NCBI GenBank assembly: GCA_003235555.1
Contig: QJVY01000017.1
Location: 1-37,999, forward strand
Origin: Ignavibacteria bacterium
Lineage (GTDB): Bacteria > Bacteroidota > Ignavibacteria > UBA10030 > SZUA-254
Reading direction: 5' to 3'
DNA length: 37,999 nt
This document shows, one piece after another, positions 9,597 through 17,549 of the stretch (position 1 is its first letter; each line of letters starts with the position of its first letter). The notes beneath the pieces were generated by a model, which did not search any database, had not been told where the DNA came from, and saw only the letters and a program-made list of their open reading frames with translations. The translations under genes were made by a program, and so were the position numbers.

Positions 9597-10802
9597 GTGA
9601 AGAACGGGACCCATCGTCCCCCCGCCGTCATCCTGGGCCTCGACGAACTCGTCGGGATCCAGACGGCCAGGATCCTGGCGCGGGAGGGGGTTCCGCTGAT
9701 CGGTGTGGCGAAGCGGCCGTCGGAATACGGCTGCAAGACGAGGTACGTGAAACGCATCGTCGAGGCGAACACCTACGGGGACGAGATCGTCCCCGCCCTC
9801 GTCGAACTGGGAAAGACGCTCGGGGAGAAGGCGGTGCTCATCCCCTGTATCGATGAGTGTGTCCTCCAGGTTTCGCGGCACCGCGCCGCGCTCGATCCGT
9901 ATTATCTCTACGCGCTCCCCTCACCCGGGGTCGTCGAAACGCTGACGGACAAGGAGCGGTTCTTCCGGTTCGCCCTCGAGGAAAAACTCCCGATCCCGAA
10001 GACCTTCCTCATTTCGGGGAGGGAGGAGGCGCTCGAAGCCGCGGCCGGCCTTCGTTATCCCTGCATCCTCAAGCCGTCACTCAAATCGTCGAAGTGGTGG
10101 GAGGCGCTCATGAAGAAGGCGCTGATCATCGCCGACCGGGAGGAGTTCATCCGGACCTACGACCGGGTCGGTGGCCTCGCGAAGGTGCTGATTGCACAGG
10201 ACTGGATTCCCGGCGGGGAGGGGTCGCTCTTCTCTTCGAACTGTTATTACGACCGCGGCGGGAAACCCCTGGTCACCTTCATCGCTCGGAAGATCCGACA
10301 ATGGCCCCCCCTCACCGGTTTCACCAGCCTCGGGGAGGAGGTCCGCAACGATGCCGTCCTGGAGCAGAGCCTGATCATCTTCGGCAAGGTCAGTTACCAC
10401 GGCCTGGGGTACCTGGAGTTCAAGCGGGACGAACATACCGGTGAACACCTCGTCATCGAGGCGAATATCGGCAGGCCCACGGGCCGTTCGGCCCTGGCCG
10501 AGGGTTGCGGGGTGGCGCTCCTGGAGACGATGTACTGCGATGTCGTCGGCCTGCCGCTTCCGGAGAACCGCGAGCAGACCTACCGGGGGGGAAAGTGGAT
10601 CCAGATCGTCAACGATACCCGTTCCGCCTGGTTTTTCTGGCGGCGGGGGGAGCTGACGGTCAGTGAGTGGCTGAAGTCCCTGAGGGGCATCAGGGTCACC
10701 GCGATCTTCTCCTGGCGCGATCCGCTGCCGTTTTTCGTCGACCTCTTCAGCAAGCTGAACAACACCTTTCAGATCGCGATTGGCAGGCGCCGGCGCCTGT
10801 AG
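9597..10802 (+). CDS. ATP-grasp family carboxylate-amine/amino acid ligase
   Basis: GTG start 4 nt after pepM. PreATP-grasp N-terminus (AVILGLDELVGIQTARILAREGVPLIGVAKRP), YPCILKPSLKSSKWWEALMKKALI, LIAQDWIPGGEGSLFSSNCYYD, GLGYLEFKRD...LVIEANIGRPTGRSALAEGCGV. Confidence 0.85.
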   Translation: MKNGTHRPPAVILGLDELVGIQTARILAREGVPLIGVAKRPSEYGCKTRYVKRIVEANTYGDEIVPALVELGKTLGEKAVLIPCIDECVLQVSRHRAALDPYYLYALPSPGVVETLTDKERFFRFALEEKLPIPKTFLISGREEALEAAAGLRYPCILKPSLKSSKWWEALMKKALIIADREEFIRTYDRVGGLAKVLIAQDWIPGGEGSLFSSNCYYDRGGKPLVTFIARKIRQWPPLTGFTSLGEEVRNDAVLEQSLIIFGKVSYHGLGYLEFKRDEHTGEHLVIEANIGRPTGRSALAEGCGVALLETMYCDVVGLPLPENREQTYRGGKWIQIVNDTRSAWFFWRRGELTVSEWLKSLRGIRVTAIFSWRDPLPFFVDLFSKLNNTFQIAIGRRRRL

Positions 10803-10809
10803 AAATACC

Positions 10810-11001
10810 CTACTCCGCCTTCCTGAACACCGTCGCTTTCAGGATGTCCTCCATCAGGCACCAGCCGGTGAAAGCGGACTGGATGAGGTTCACGCCGACG
10901 AAGGCCGTGAGCAGGTACCAGCCCGGATGGACGAAATACGCGAGGAGAAGGCTCGTGACGATGATACATCCCGCGATGGCGCGGATGGTCCGTTCGATCA
11001 T
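10810..11001 (-). CDS. DUF2892-type small inner-membrane protein
   Basis: MIERTIRAIAGCIIVTSLLLAYFVHPGWYLLTAFVGVNLIQSAFTGWCLMEDIL matches the DUF2892 pattern; downstream of the RND operon. Confidence 0.75.
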   Translation of the reverse strand: MIERTIRAIAGCIIVTSLLLAYFVHPGWYLLTAFVGVNLIQSAFTGWCLMEDILKATVFRKAE

Positions 11002-11012
11002 GGATATTCCTT

Positions 11013-11324
11013 TCAGATAAATTGTTCGACATTCACCAGGAAAGCGTGGATCGGATTGAGGAGTCCCCTGTCGCGGGAGTACGCGGCTACGGCCTCCATC
11101 GCCGTGCGGGCCCTGCCCGCCTCCACGACCGAGAAAAAGAGGTGTGAGTAGACCGCCGGGTCGGTGTGCGCGAACCAGTTGCCGCGGTCCCCGGCGTCCT
11201 CCTCCCCCGGGAATGTATACCCCCTGATGTCGGTTTCACTGAAGACGATGACCCCGTGCTCCCGGAGCAACCGCCTGATCTCCGGGGAATGTTCATCAAT
11301 GCTCATCACGACGAGTAATTTCAT
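11013..11324 (-). CDS. PII-like small protein encoded downstream of the RND permease
   Basis: MKLLVVMSIDEHSPEIRRLLREHGVIVFSETDIRGYTFPGEEDAGDRGNWFAHTDPAVYSHLFFSVVEAGRARTAMEAV...; ATG overlaps the RND stop (ATGA at 11321-11324). The track's longer ORF start (11894) lies inside the RND gene. Confidence 0.65.
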   Translation of the reverse strand: MKLLVVMSIDEHSPEIRRLLREHGVIVFSETDIRGYTFPGEEDAGDRGNWFAHTDPAVYSHLFFSVVEAGRARTAMEAVAAYSRDRGLLNPIHAFLVNVEQFI

Positions 11325-14300
11325 GAGACGGTCTCCGTTGCTCTGATTGTTTCCCGGTCCGCGGGGGTCGGGGAGGACTTCGGCGGCTTCCGCGATTCGG
11401 TCATGTAGTAGATCAGGGGCACGATGATCAGCGTGAGCGCCGTCGAGGCGATCGAACCGCCGATGAGGGCGATGGCCAGCCCCTGGAAGATCGGGTCGAA
11501 GAGGATCACGAACGCGCCGATCACGACGGCCCCCGAGGTGAGCAGGATCGGCGTCGTCCTGACGGCCCCGGACTCGATGATGGCGTCGCGCAGCGCGATG
11601 CCCTGTTCCAGGCGGAGGTCGATGAAGTCGATGAGCAGCACCGAGTTTCTCACCATGATGCCCGCCAGCGCGATCATCCCGATCATGGATGTGGCCGTGA
11701 AGAACGCCCCCATGATCCAGTGCCCGGCAAGAATGCCGATCAGGGAGAGAGGGATGGCCACCATCATCACGATCGGGACCTTGAACGACTGGAACCATCC
11801 CACGATGAGCAGATAGATGATCAGCAGGACCACCATGAACGCCGCCCCGAGGTCCCTGAAGACCTCGTACGTGATGTGCCACTCGCCGTCCCACTTCATG
11901 GAATACGATTTTTCGATGAACGGCTGGTTCGTATAGAGCTGGTTCACCGTGAACTCCTCACCGGCCCCGAGCGCGGCGATCCGCTCGTCCATGTCCAGGA
12001 TCGCGTAGACGGGTGACTCGAGCGTGCCGGCAACGTCGGCGGTGACGTACACGACCTCCTGCTGGTTCTTCCTGTAGATCGACCTGGCTTCCTCGGTTTT
12101 CCGCACGCGGACGAGGTCACCCGCCGGAATCATTGAACCCGACGGGGTCATGACATGGACTTTCAGCAGGTTGTCGATTCCCGAACGTTCCCCCTCGTCG
12201 AGCCGCAGAACGATGTTGACCGGTTCGAGCGCACGGGGACGGTAGAGCGATCCTGCGGTATGACCGCTGAGGGCGAGCCCTATCACGGCGTTGATCTGTT
12301 GTGTTGAAACGCCCGCGAGCATCGCCTTTTCCTTGATCACCTCGACGGCGTACTTCGGCTGCGCGTCCTCGACGAGCCAGTCGACATCCACCACCCCATC
12401 GGTCTCCTCGAAGATTTGCCGTATGCGACGTGCGAGTTCAGTCCGTCGTTCGCCGTCGGGGCCGTACACCTCGGCGACGAGAGTGGAGAGGACGGGGGGC
12501 CCGGGGGGCACCTCGGCGATTTTCACCCGTGCGCCGAACCGCCGCGCGATCTGCTCCACCCCCGGCCGGATGCGCTTTGCGATGTCGTGGCTCTGCGGGT
12601 CGCGCTCCCCCTTCGGGAGGAGGTTCACCTGGATGTCCGCCACGTTCGATCCGCGTCGCAGGTCGTAATGGCGGACCAGGCCGTTGAAGTTCATCGGCCC
12701 TGCGGTGCCCGCGTACAGCTGGAAATCGACCACCTCCGGCTGTTTCCTCAGGAAGAGGGCGATCTCCCTCGTGACGGCCGCGGTCCTCTCGAGCGTGGTG
12801 CCCTCCGGTGTGTCCACGATGACCTGGAATTCGTTCTTGTTGTCGAACGGAAGCATTTTTACGGGGACCAGCCGGAACGCGAGCAGGAGGGTCGAGAGCA
12901 GGAGGAGCGCGCTGACGCCCCCGAGGAAAATCCAGCGCTTCTTCGGGGACTCGATCAGCGGCACGATGGCGCGTGCATACCACCGGTAGATGGCCGTTTC
13001 CTCGAGGCGGTAGTGCCCGTTGCCCTGTCCGTGGGGGTCGTTTTTCAGCAGCCGAAATGCGAGCCAGGGGCTGATGATCAGCGCCACCAACAGGGAAAAC
13101 ATCATCGCCATGGCCGCCCCGATGGGCATGGGACTCATGTACGGCCCCATCAACCCCGAGACGAACGCCATCGGGAGGACGGCCGCGATCACCGTGAAGG
13201 TGGCGAGGATCGTCGGGTTGCCGACCTCGTCGATCGACGTGATGGCCGCCTGCAAAAACGGAAGGCGCTTCATTTTAAAATGACGGTGCATGTTCTCCAC
13301 GATGATGATCGAATCGTCGACCACGATGCCGGTCACGAAGACGAGGGCGAAGAGCGTAATGCGGTTGAGTGTGTACCCGAAGAGATAGTAGACGAACAGC
13401 GTCAGGGCGAAGGTGACGGGTACCGACGCGAAAATCACGACCCCGCTGCGCCACCCCATCGTGAGCGCGACCAGCAGGGTGACCGCCAGGATCGCCACCG
13501 ACAGGTGTTTCAGGAGTTCCGACACCTTCTCGGACGCCGTCTCGCCGTAGTTCCGTGTGACGGTGACGTTGATGTCCGAGGGGATCAGCGTACCTTTCAA
13601 TGCTTCGGTTTTCAGGAGCACCTCTTCGGCGATACGCCTCGCGTCGGCGCCCTTGCGTTTCGACACCGACAGCGTGACGGCGGGATAGTCCAGCTGTCCC
13701 GGCCCGGGTCCGGCCGTCGCCGCGGCCGTCCGGTCGCCGGCGCCGTAACGGACGTAGTCCGTGACCTCGCCGTAGCCGTCGGTGATCTCCGCGACATTGC
13801 GGAGCCGGACGGGCAACCCGTCCCGGGCCCCCACGACCAGGTCGCCGATCTCCTTTGCGCTCCTGAAAAAATCTCCCGTTTCGACGAGGAACTCCGCATC
13901 CCCGCTCGAGAATTTTCCCGCGGCCGACTGTCTGTTCGCCGCGCCGAGCTGCTGTACGATCATGAGCGGGTCCAGCCGGTATGCGGCCATCCTCTCCATG
14001 TCGAGGGTGACGCCGACCTCCCTGCGCCGGCCACCCGTCAGGCGAACTTCACCGACGTCCGCGATCTGCTTGACCTCTCCGGCGAGTTCATCGGCGACGC
14101 CCCGCAGGATCCGGCCGTCCGGACCGGCGCTCCAGAGCGTCAGCGCAAGGATGGGGACGTCGTCGATCGATTTCGTCTTGATGAACGGGGGCATCATGCC
14201 GGGGGGCATGACGTCCATGTGTTTCTGGATTTCGTTGTAGAGTTTGAAGAGGCTCCTCTCCAAGTCCTCTCCCACGTAATACCTCACGATGAGCATCGCC

Positions 14301-14581
14301 CGTCCCGGCATGGACGTCGAGTAGACGTATTCCACGCCCGCGATGGAGGAGACGATTTTTTCGAGGGGTTTCGTGATCCTGTTTTCGATTTCGCGGGGGC
14401 CCGCGCCGGGGAAGGCCACGAAGATGTCCGCCATGGGGACGGTGATCTGCGGTTCCTCCTCGCTCGGAGTGAGGTAGATGCTGTAGAGCCCGATCGCCAT
14501 GAAACCGGCGATGAACAGCGGCGTCAGCTTGGAGTTGATGAACGCCCGCGCGATCCGTCCGGAGAGGCCGTCCTTCGTCAT
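11321..14581 (-). CDS. RND-family efflux transporter permease
   Basis: 1086 aa; FVTGIVVDDSIIIVENMHRHF, two blocks of TM segments, IGMIALAGIMVRNSVLLIDFI, SGAVVIGAFVILFDPIFQGLAIALIGGS. Confidence 0.96.
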   Translation of the reverse strand: MTKDGLSGRIARAFINSKLTPLFIAGFMAIGLYSIYLTPSEEEPQITVPMADIFVAFPGAGPREIENRITKPLEKIVSSIAGVEYVYSTSMPGRAMLIVRYYVGEDLERSLFKLYNEIQKHMDVMPPGMMPPFIKTKSIDDVPILALTLWSAGPDGRILRGVADELAGEVKQIADVGEVRLTGGRRREVGVTLDMERMAAYRLDPLMIVQQLGAANRQSAAGKFSSGDAEFLVETGDFFRSAKEIGDLVVGARDGLPVRLRNVAEITDGYGEVTDYVRYGAGDRTAAATAGPGPGQLDYPAVTLSVSKRKGADARRIAEEVLLKTEALKGTLIPSDINVTVTRNYGETASEKVSELLKHLSVAILAVTLLVALTMGWRSGVVIFASVPVTFALTLFVYYLFGYTLNRITLFALVFVTGIVVDDSIIIVENMHRHFKMKRLPFLQAAITSIDEVGNPTILATFTVIAAVLPMAFVSGLMGPYMSPMPIGAAMAMMFSLLVALIISPWLAFRLLKNDPHGQGNGHYRLEETAIYRWYARAIVPLIESPKKRWIFLGGVSALLLLSTLLLAFRLVPVKMLPFDNKNEFQVIVDTPEGTTLERTAAVTREIALFLRKQPEVVDFQLYAGTAGPMNFNGLVRHYDLRRGSNVADIQVNLLPKGERDPQSHDIAKRIRPGVEQIARRFGARVKIAEVPPGPPVLSTLVAEVYGPDGERRTELARRIRQIFEETDGVVDVDWLVEDAQPKYAVEVIKEKAMLAGVSTQQINAVIGLALSGHTAGSLYRPRALEPVNIVLRLDEGERSGIDNLLKVHVMTPSGSMIPAGDLVRVRKTEEARSIYRKNQQEVVYVTADVAGTLESPVYAILDMDERIAALGAGEEFTVNQLYTNQPFIEKSYSMKWDGEWHITYEVFRDLGAAFMVVLLIIYLLIVGWFQSFKVPIVMMVAIPLSLIGILAGHWIMGAFFTATSMIGMIALAGIMVRNSVLLIDFIDLRLEQGIALRDAIIESGAVRTTPILLTSGAVVIGAFVILFDPIFQGLAIALIGGSIASTALTLIIVPLIYYMTESRKPPKSSPTPADRETIRATETVS

Positions 14582-15708
14582 CTGGACACCCCGACCCTGA
14601 CTCCGTCGGCAATCCGCCGGTCGGAGGTCGTGATAACTTCATCCCCGTCTCCGAGGCCGCTGAGGATTTCGACCCGACCGTCTTCGAAACGCCGCCCCGT
14701 CCGGACCCAGCGGAGGAGGGCCTCGCCGTCCCCGGTGCGGATGAAGACGCCGTCGAGATCTCCCCGCCGGACGAGGAGGTCCTCGGGGATTGCAACGACG
14801 TTCACGTCCCGGGATCCGCCCCCGGCAGCTATGAGGCTGACCGACGCGTACATCCCCGGATGGAGCCGCACGCGGGGTGGCGGCTGGATGGCGGCCTGGA
14901 CCCGGTACTGCCTGCTGCCGGGATCGCCCGAGGGATTCACCCTGTCGACGGTTCCCGGGATGATCGTTCCCGGATCCGCCGCGTCGACAACCACTTCCAC
15001 GGCTCCGCCTGTACTGACCGCGGCGATTTCACTCTCCGGGACGCTGAAATTCACCCTCAGTTCACGCGTGTCCTCGACCGCGAGGAGCGGAACCCCGGGG
15101 CTGGCGAGGTCACCCTCCTCGACGTACTTCCCGACGACGGTGCCGTCGATGGGTGAGGCGATATCGGCATATTTCAGCATGTCGTCGATTTCCTTCGCCA
15201 TTTCCTCCACCGATTTCGATTTCGCCCGCGCGACGTCGTAGGCCATCTGCATGTCGTCCATCTCCTTCTGCGTCGCACTCTTCCTGGCGTAGAGCTCGCG
15301 GATTCTGTCGTAATTGGAGGTGATGTTCGCGAGCGCGGCTGCCGCCTCGGCCCGACCCGCCTCCACCTGGGCCTTTTTCGCCTTCAGGTCCCCGCTCCGG
15401 ATGGAGATCAGTACCTGTCCCGCCGATACCCGCGCTCCTACGTCGAAGGGGATGGAGGAAATCTCTCCCATGAGTTTGGTGCTGATGGTGACGCGGGTCC
15501 TGCCTTCCACCGTCCCGGCGTACCTGAACTCGCGGGCGCGGGGGGCGGCGGCGACCCGCATCGTGGTGACGGCCAGAGGCGGCGTACCCCCCTGGTCGTC
15601 CCCGTTTCCGCACGCAGTGAACAGAAGGGAGAGCGCGGGAAGGAAAGCGATGATGGCAATGCCGGGACCGCTGAACCGTCGGGACCGGATGGTATTCAGG
15701 AAGCTCAT
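14578..15708 (-). CDS. RND efflux periplasmic adaptor (MFP/HlyD-like)
   Basis: REFRYAGTVEGRTRVTISTKLMGEISSIPFDVGARVSAGQVLISI; ASPIDGTVVGKYVEEGDLASPGVPLLAVED; lipoprotein-like LLFTACGNG. Confidence 0.93.
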   Translation of the reverse strand: MSFLNTIRSRRFSGPGIAIIAFLPALSLLFTACGNGDDQGGTPPLAVTTMRVAAAPRAREFRYAGTVEGRTRVTISTKLMGEISSIPFDVGARVSAGQVLISIRSGDLKAKKAQVEAGRAEAAAALANITSNYDRIRELYARKSATQKEMDDMQMAYDVARAKSKSVEEMAKEIDDMLKYADIASPIDGTVVGKYVEEGDLASPGVPLLAVEDTRELRVNFSVPESEIAAVSTGGAVEVVVDAADPGTIIPGTVDRVNPSGDPGSRQYRVQAAIQPPPRVRLHPGMYASVSLIAAGGGSRDVNVVAIPEDLLVRRGDLDGVFIRTGDGEALLRWVRTGRRFEDGRVEILSGLGDGDEVITTSDRRIADGVRVGVSR

Positions 15709-17066
15709 AAGGTGACCTTTCGTTCGAGGAGAAATTCGAGCATGAAAACCGATGCTGTATGCTGGTAGAGAGCCTGCAGGCGTGAAAGACGCGCGTTGAG
15801 GAGAGACGCGTCGGACTGGAGGAGGTCGGACGTGCGTTCGAGTCCCGCTTCGTACCGGTCCGACATCACCCGGAAGGATTCGGCGGCCTGTTCGACGGCC
15901 CGGGACGCCATCTCAATCCGCAGCCTGGAACTTTCCAGCGCCCGGAGCGCCGAGGAGATTTCGCGGCCCCCTTCCGCCTTCATTTTTTCGTACTGTGTTT
16001 CGAGTTCCGACCGTCGTGCCGCGGCTTTCTGGATTTCGCCGATCCGGTCGAAACCCGAAAAGATCGTCCAGTTGATGCTGGCGCCCAGCGTCCAGTTCCT
16101 GGCCGTCGCGCCGGACAGGTGTTCGTTGTCGAGTTCGTAACTTCCGAAGGCGTTCACCGAAGGGATCCACCCGGACTGGTGCATGCGGAGGGCCGCCGAA
16201 GCCGCGTCGATTCCGTTTTGGATGGCCACCATGTCCGACCGCGCCGCGAACACGCGGCCTGCGTCGACGCTCGTGTCGCCCACCGTCAGGAAGGAGAGCG
16301 TGTCCGTCGGTACGAGCGTGAGCGAATCCGGCAGCCCGAGCAGGATCCGAAGGCGGTCGCCCGCGTCGCGCGTGGCGTCCCGCGCCTCGATGCTCCTGAT
16401 GCCGAGCTCGAGAAACCTGACGTCGGCCATGAGGTAGTCCGACATCCGTATCATCCCGCGGTCGAGAAAATCCTTCGCCTGGTCGCGGTAGGTCTTCGCC
16501 GCCTCGAGTGACGCCGAGATCACCTCCTGGCTGTTCGATGAGAGCACGAGGGCGAAGTAGGCGTTTTTGACGGAGAGTTCCATCCCATGACGCGTTCGGA
16601 TGATTTTCGCCTCCGCCGCGTCCGCAGCTTTCGCGGCGGCGTGCCTGCCGAAGAAACCGTTCAGGTTGAGCACCGGCTGCTGGAACTCGATTTTCGTCGT
16701 GAAGTTCTGGAATTCCGGGGGGTCGTTCAGCAGCGCGGGATTGAAGTCCGCGGGGCTCACCCGTTCCTGTTTCAGTTTCAGCCCGAAGACGGTGAGGGGG
16801 TCGTCGCTGGAAACGAACGTTTCAGAGAGCCGGATGCGGGGAAGGAAGACCGAGGCTGATTTGTGGAAGTCAGCGGAGGCCTGGTCCCTCTCATGAACTG
16901 CGAGACGGATGTCGAAATTCCCCCGGGAGGCCAGGTCGAGCGCCTCGGCGAGAGATATGTGGACGGCATCGCCACCGGATACCGGGTCTGGAGTCTGGGC
17001 GATCCCCCCTGTAGACCGGAGAAATGACAGTAGTACGAGAACAGCGGCTATTTTCTTCAAATTCAA
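15705..17066 (-). CDS. TolC-family outer-membrane efflux protein
   Basis: Signal peptide; SLAEALDLASRGNFDIRLAVHERDQA; coiled-coil repeats ending RYEAGLERTSDLLQSDASLLNARL. Confidence 0.93.
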   Translation of the reverse strand: MNLKKIAAVLVLLSFLRSTGGIAQTPDPVSGGDAVHISLAEALDLASRGNFDIRLAVHERDQASADFHKSASVFLPRIRLSETFVSSDDPLTVFGLKLKQERVSPADFNPALLNDPPEFQNFTTKIEFQQPVLNLNGFFGRHAAAKAADAAEAKIIRTRHGMELSVKNAYFALVLSSNSQEVISASLEAAKTYRDQAKDFLDRGMIRMSDYLMADVRFLELGIRSIEARDATRDAGDRLRILLGLPDSLTLVPTDTLSFLTVGDTSVDAGRVFAARSDMVAIQNGIDAASAALRMHQSGWIPSVNAFGSYELDNEHLSGATARNWTLGASINWTIFSGFDRIGEIQKAAARRSELETQYEKMKAEGGREISSALRALESSRLRIEMASRAVEQAAESFRVMSDRYEAGLERTSDLLQSDASLLNARLSRLQALYQHTASVFMLEFLLERKVTL

Positions 17067-17275
17067 TGTGTTTTCGGGATATCGTCATGGTTGATGATCG
17101 AAGATGAGATGCAGGAATGCCGGAATGGATTCGGGGAAAACAGGTTGCCGGCGGGGGTTTCCCAGGCCTGAGATTGCGGATGTCGAAATTTTCAACACCA
17201 TCGGGGGGCACCGTACCGGGTTATCCCCGGTCGGCGGTCACCGTAAAAAATATTTTCAGGATTTCCTCCGGTCTC

Positions 17276-17304
17276 TTGCGGCCGTTCCGGGAATGTTCTA
17301 TATT
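17276..17304 (+). promoter_or_regulatory. Sigma70-like promoter TTGCGG-N17-TATATT
   Basis: Boxes at 17276-17281 and 17299-17304 with a 17-nt spacer; precedes a small ORF and terminator upstream of the giant gene. Confidence 0.5.
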
Positions 17305-17352
17305 TCCGGTCGATGTTCCCGGGGGGCGGGCCGTCAAGGGAGTAAAATCATC

Positions 17353-17448
17353 ATGGAAGTGATCATGTTCTCCGCCGCGATCCTGCGCTCCGCGTCCCAT
17401 GGGAGCGATCTTACCCATTCCCTCACACGATATTATCAGACCGGCTGA
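17353..17448 (+). CDS. Putative 31-aa leader peptide/small ORF
   Basis: MEVIMFSAAILRSASHGSDLTHSLTRYYQTG*, AAGGGAG about 11 nt upstream; stop codon lies in the loop of the following terminator hairpin. Confidence 0.35.
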   Translation: MEVIMFSAAILRSASHGSDLTHSLTRYYQTG

Positions 17449-17465
17449 CGCCGGTTTCTTTTTTT
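17438..17465 (+). terminator. Intrinsic terminator
   Basis: ACCGGC-TGAC-GCCGGT followed by TTCTTTTTTT. Confidence 0.8.
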
Positions 17466-17549
17466 CGGTCCCTTCCTGCACGGCCGGTCGGTTCGCGGGA
17501 CTCCCTTGCATGCAGCATTTCCACCTCCACCAACTTATCAGGAGTGTTT

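Noticed and set aside
10784-10799. Perfect palindrome CAGGCGCCGGCGCCTG at the end of the ATP-grasp gene
   Set aside because: It falls in the codons for a terminal RRRR stretch, has no loop or T-tract; likely chance in GC-rich sequence, at most a weak terminator for the converging genes.
11013-11894. 293-aa version of the PII-like ORF
   Set aside because: The N-terminal 190 residues lie inside the RND gene out of frame and look like a shadow translation; the real start is the ATG at 11324.
12416-15241. 941-aa plus-strand ORF antisense to the RND and MFP genes
   Set aside because: Arg/Asp/His/Gly-rich low-complexity translation with no fold or signal; typical shadow frame of a GC-rich coding strand. 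The minus strand encodes clear RND/MFP proteins.
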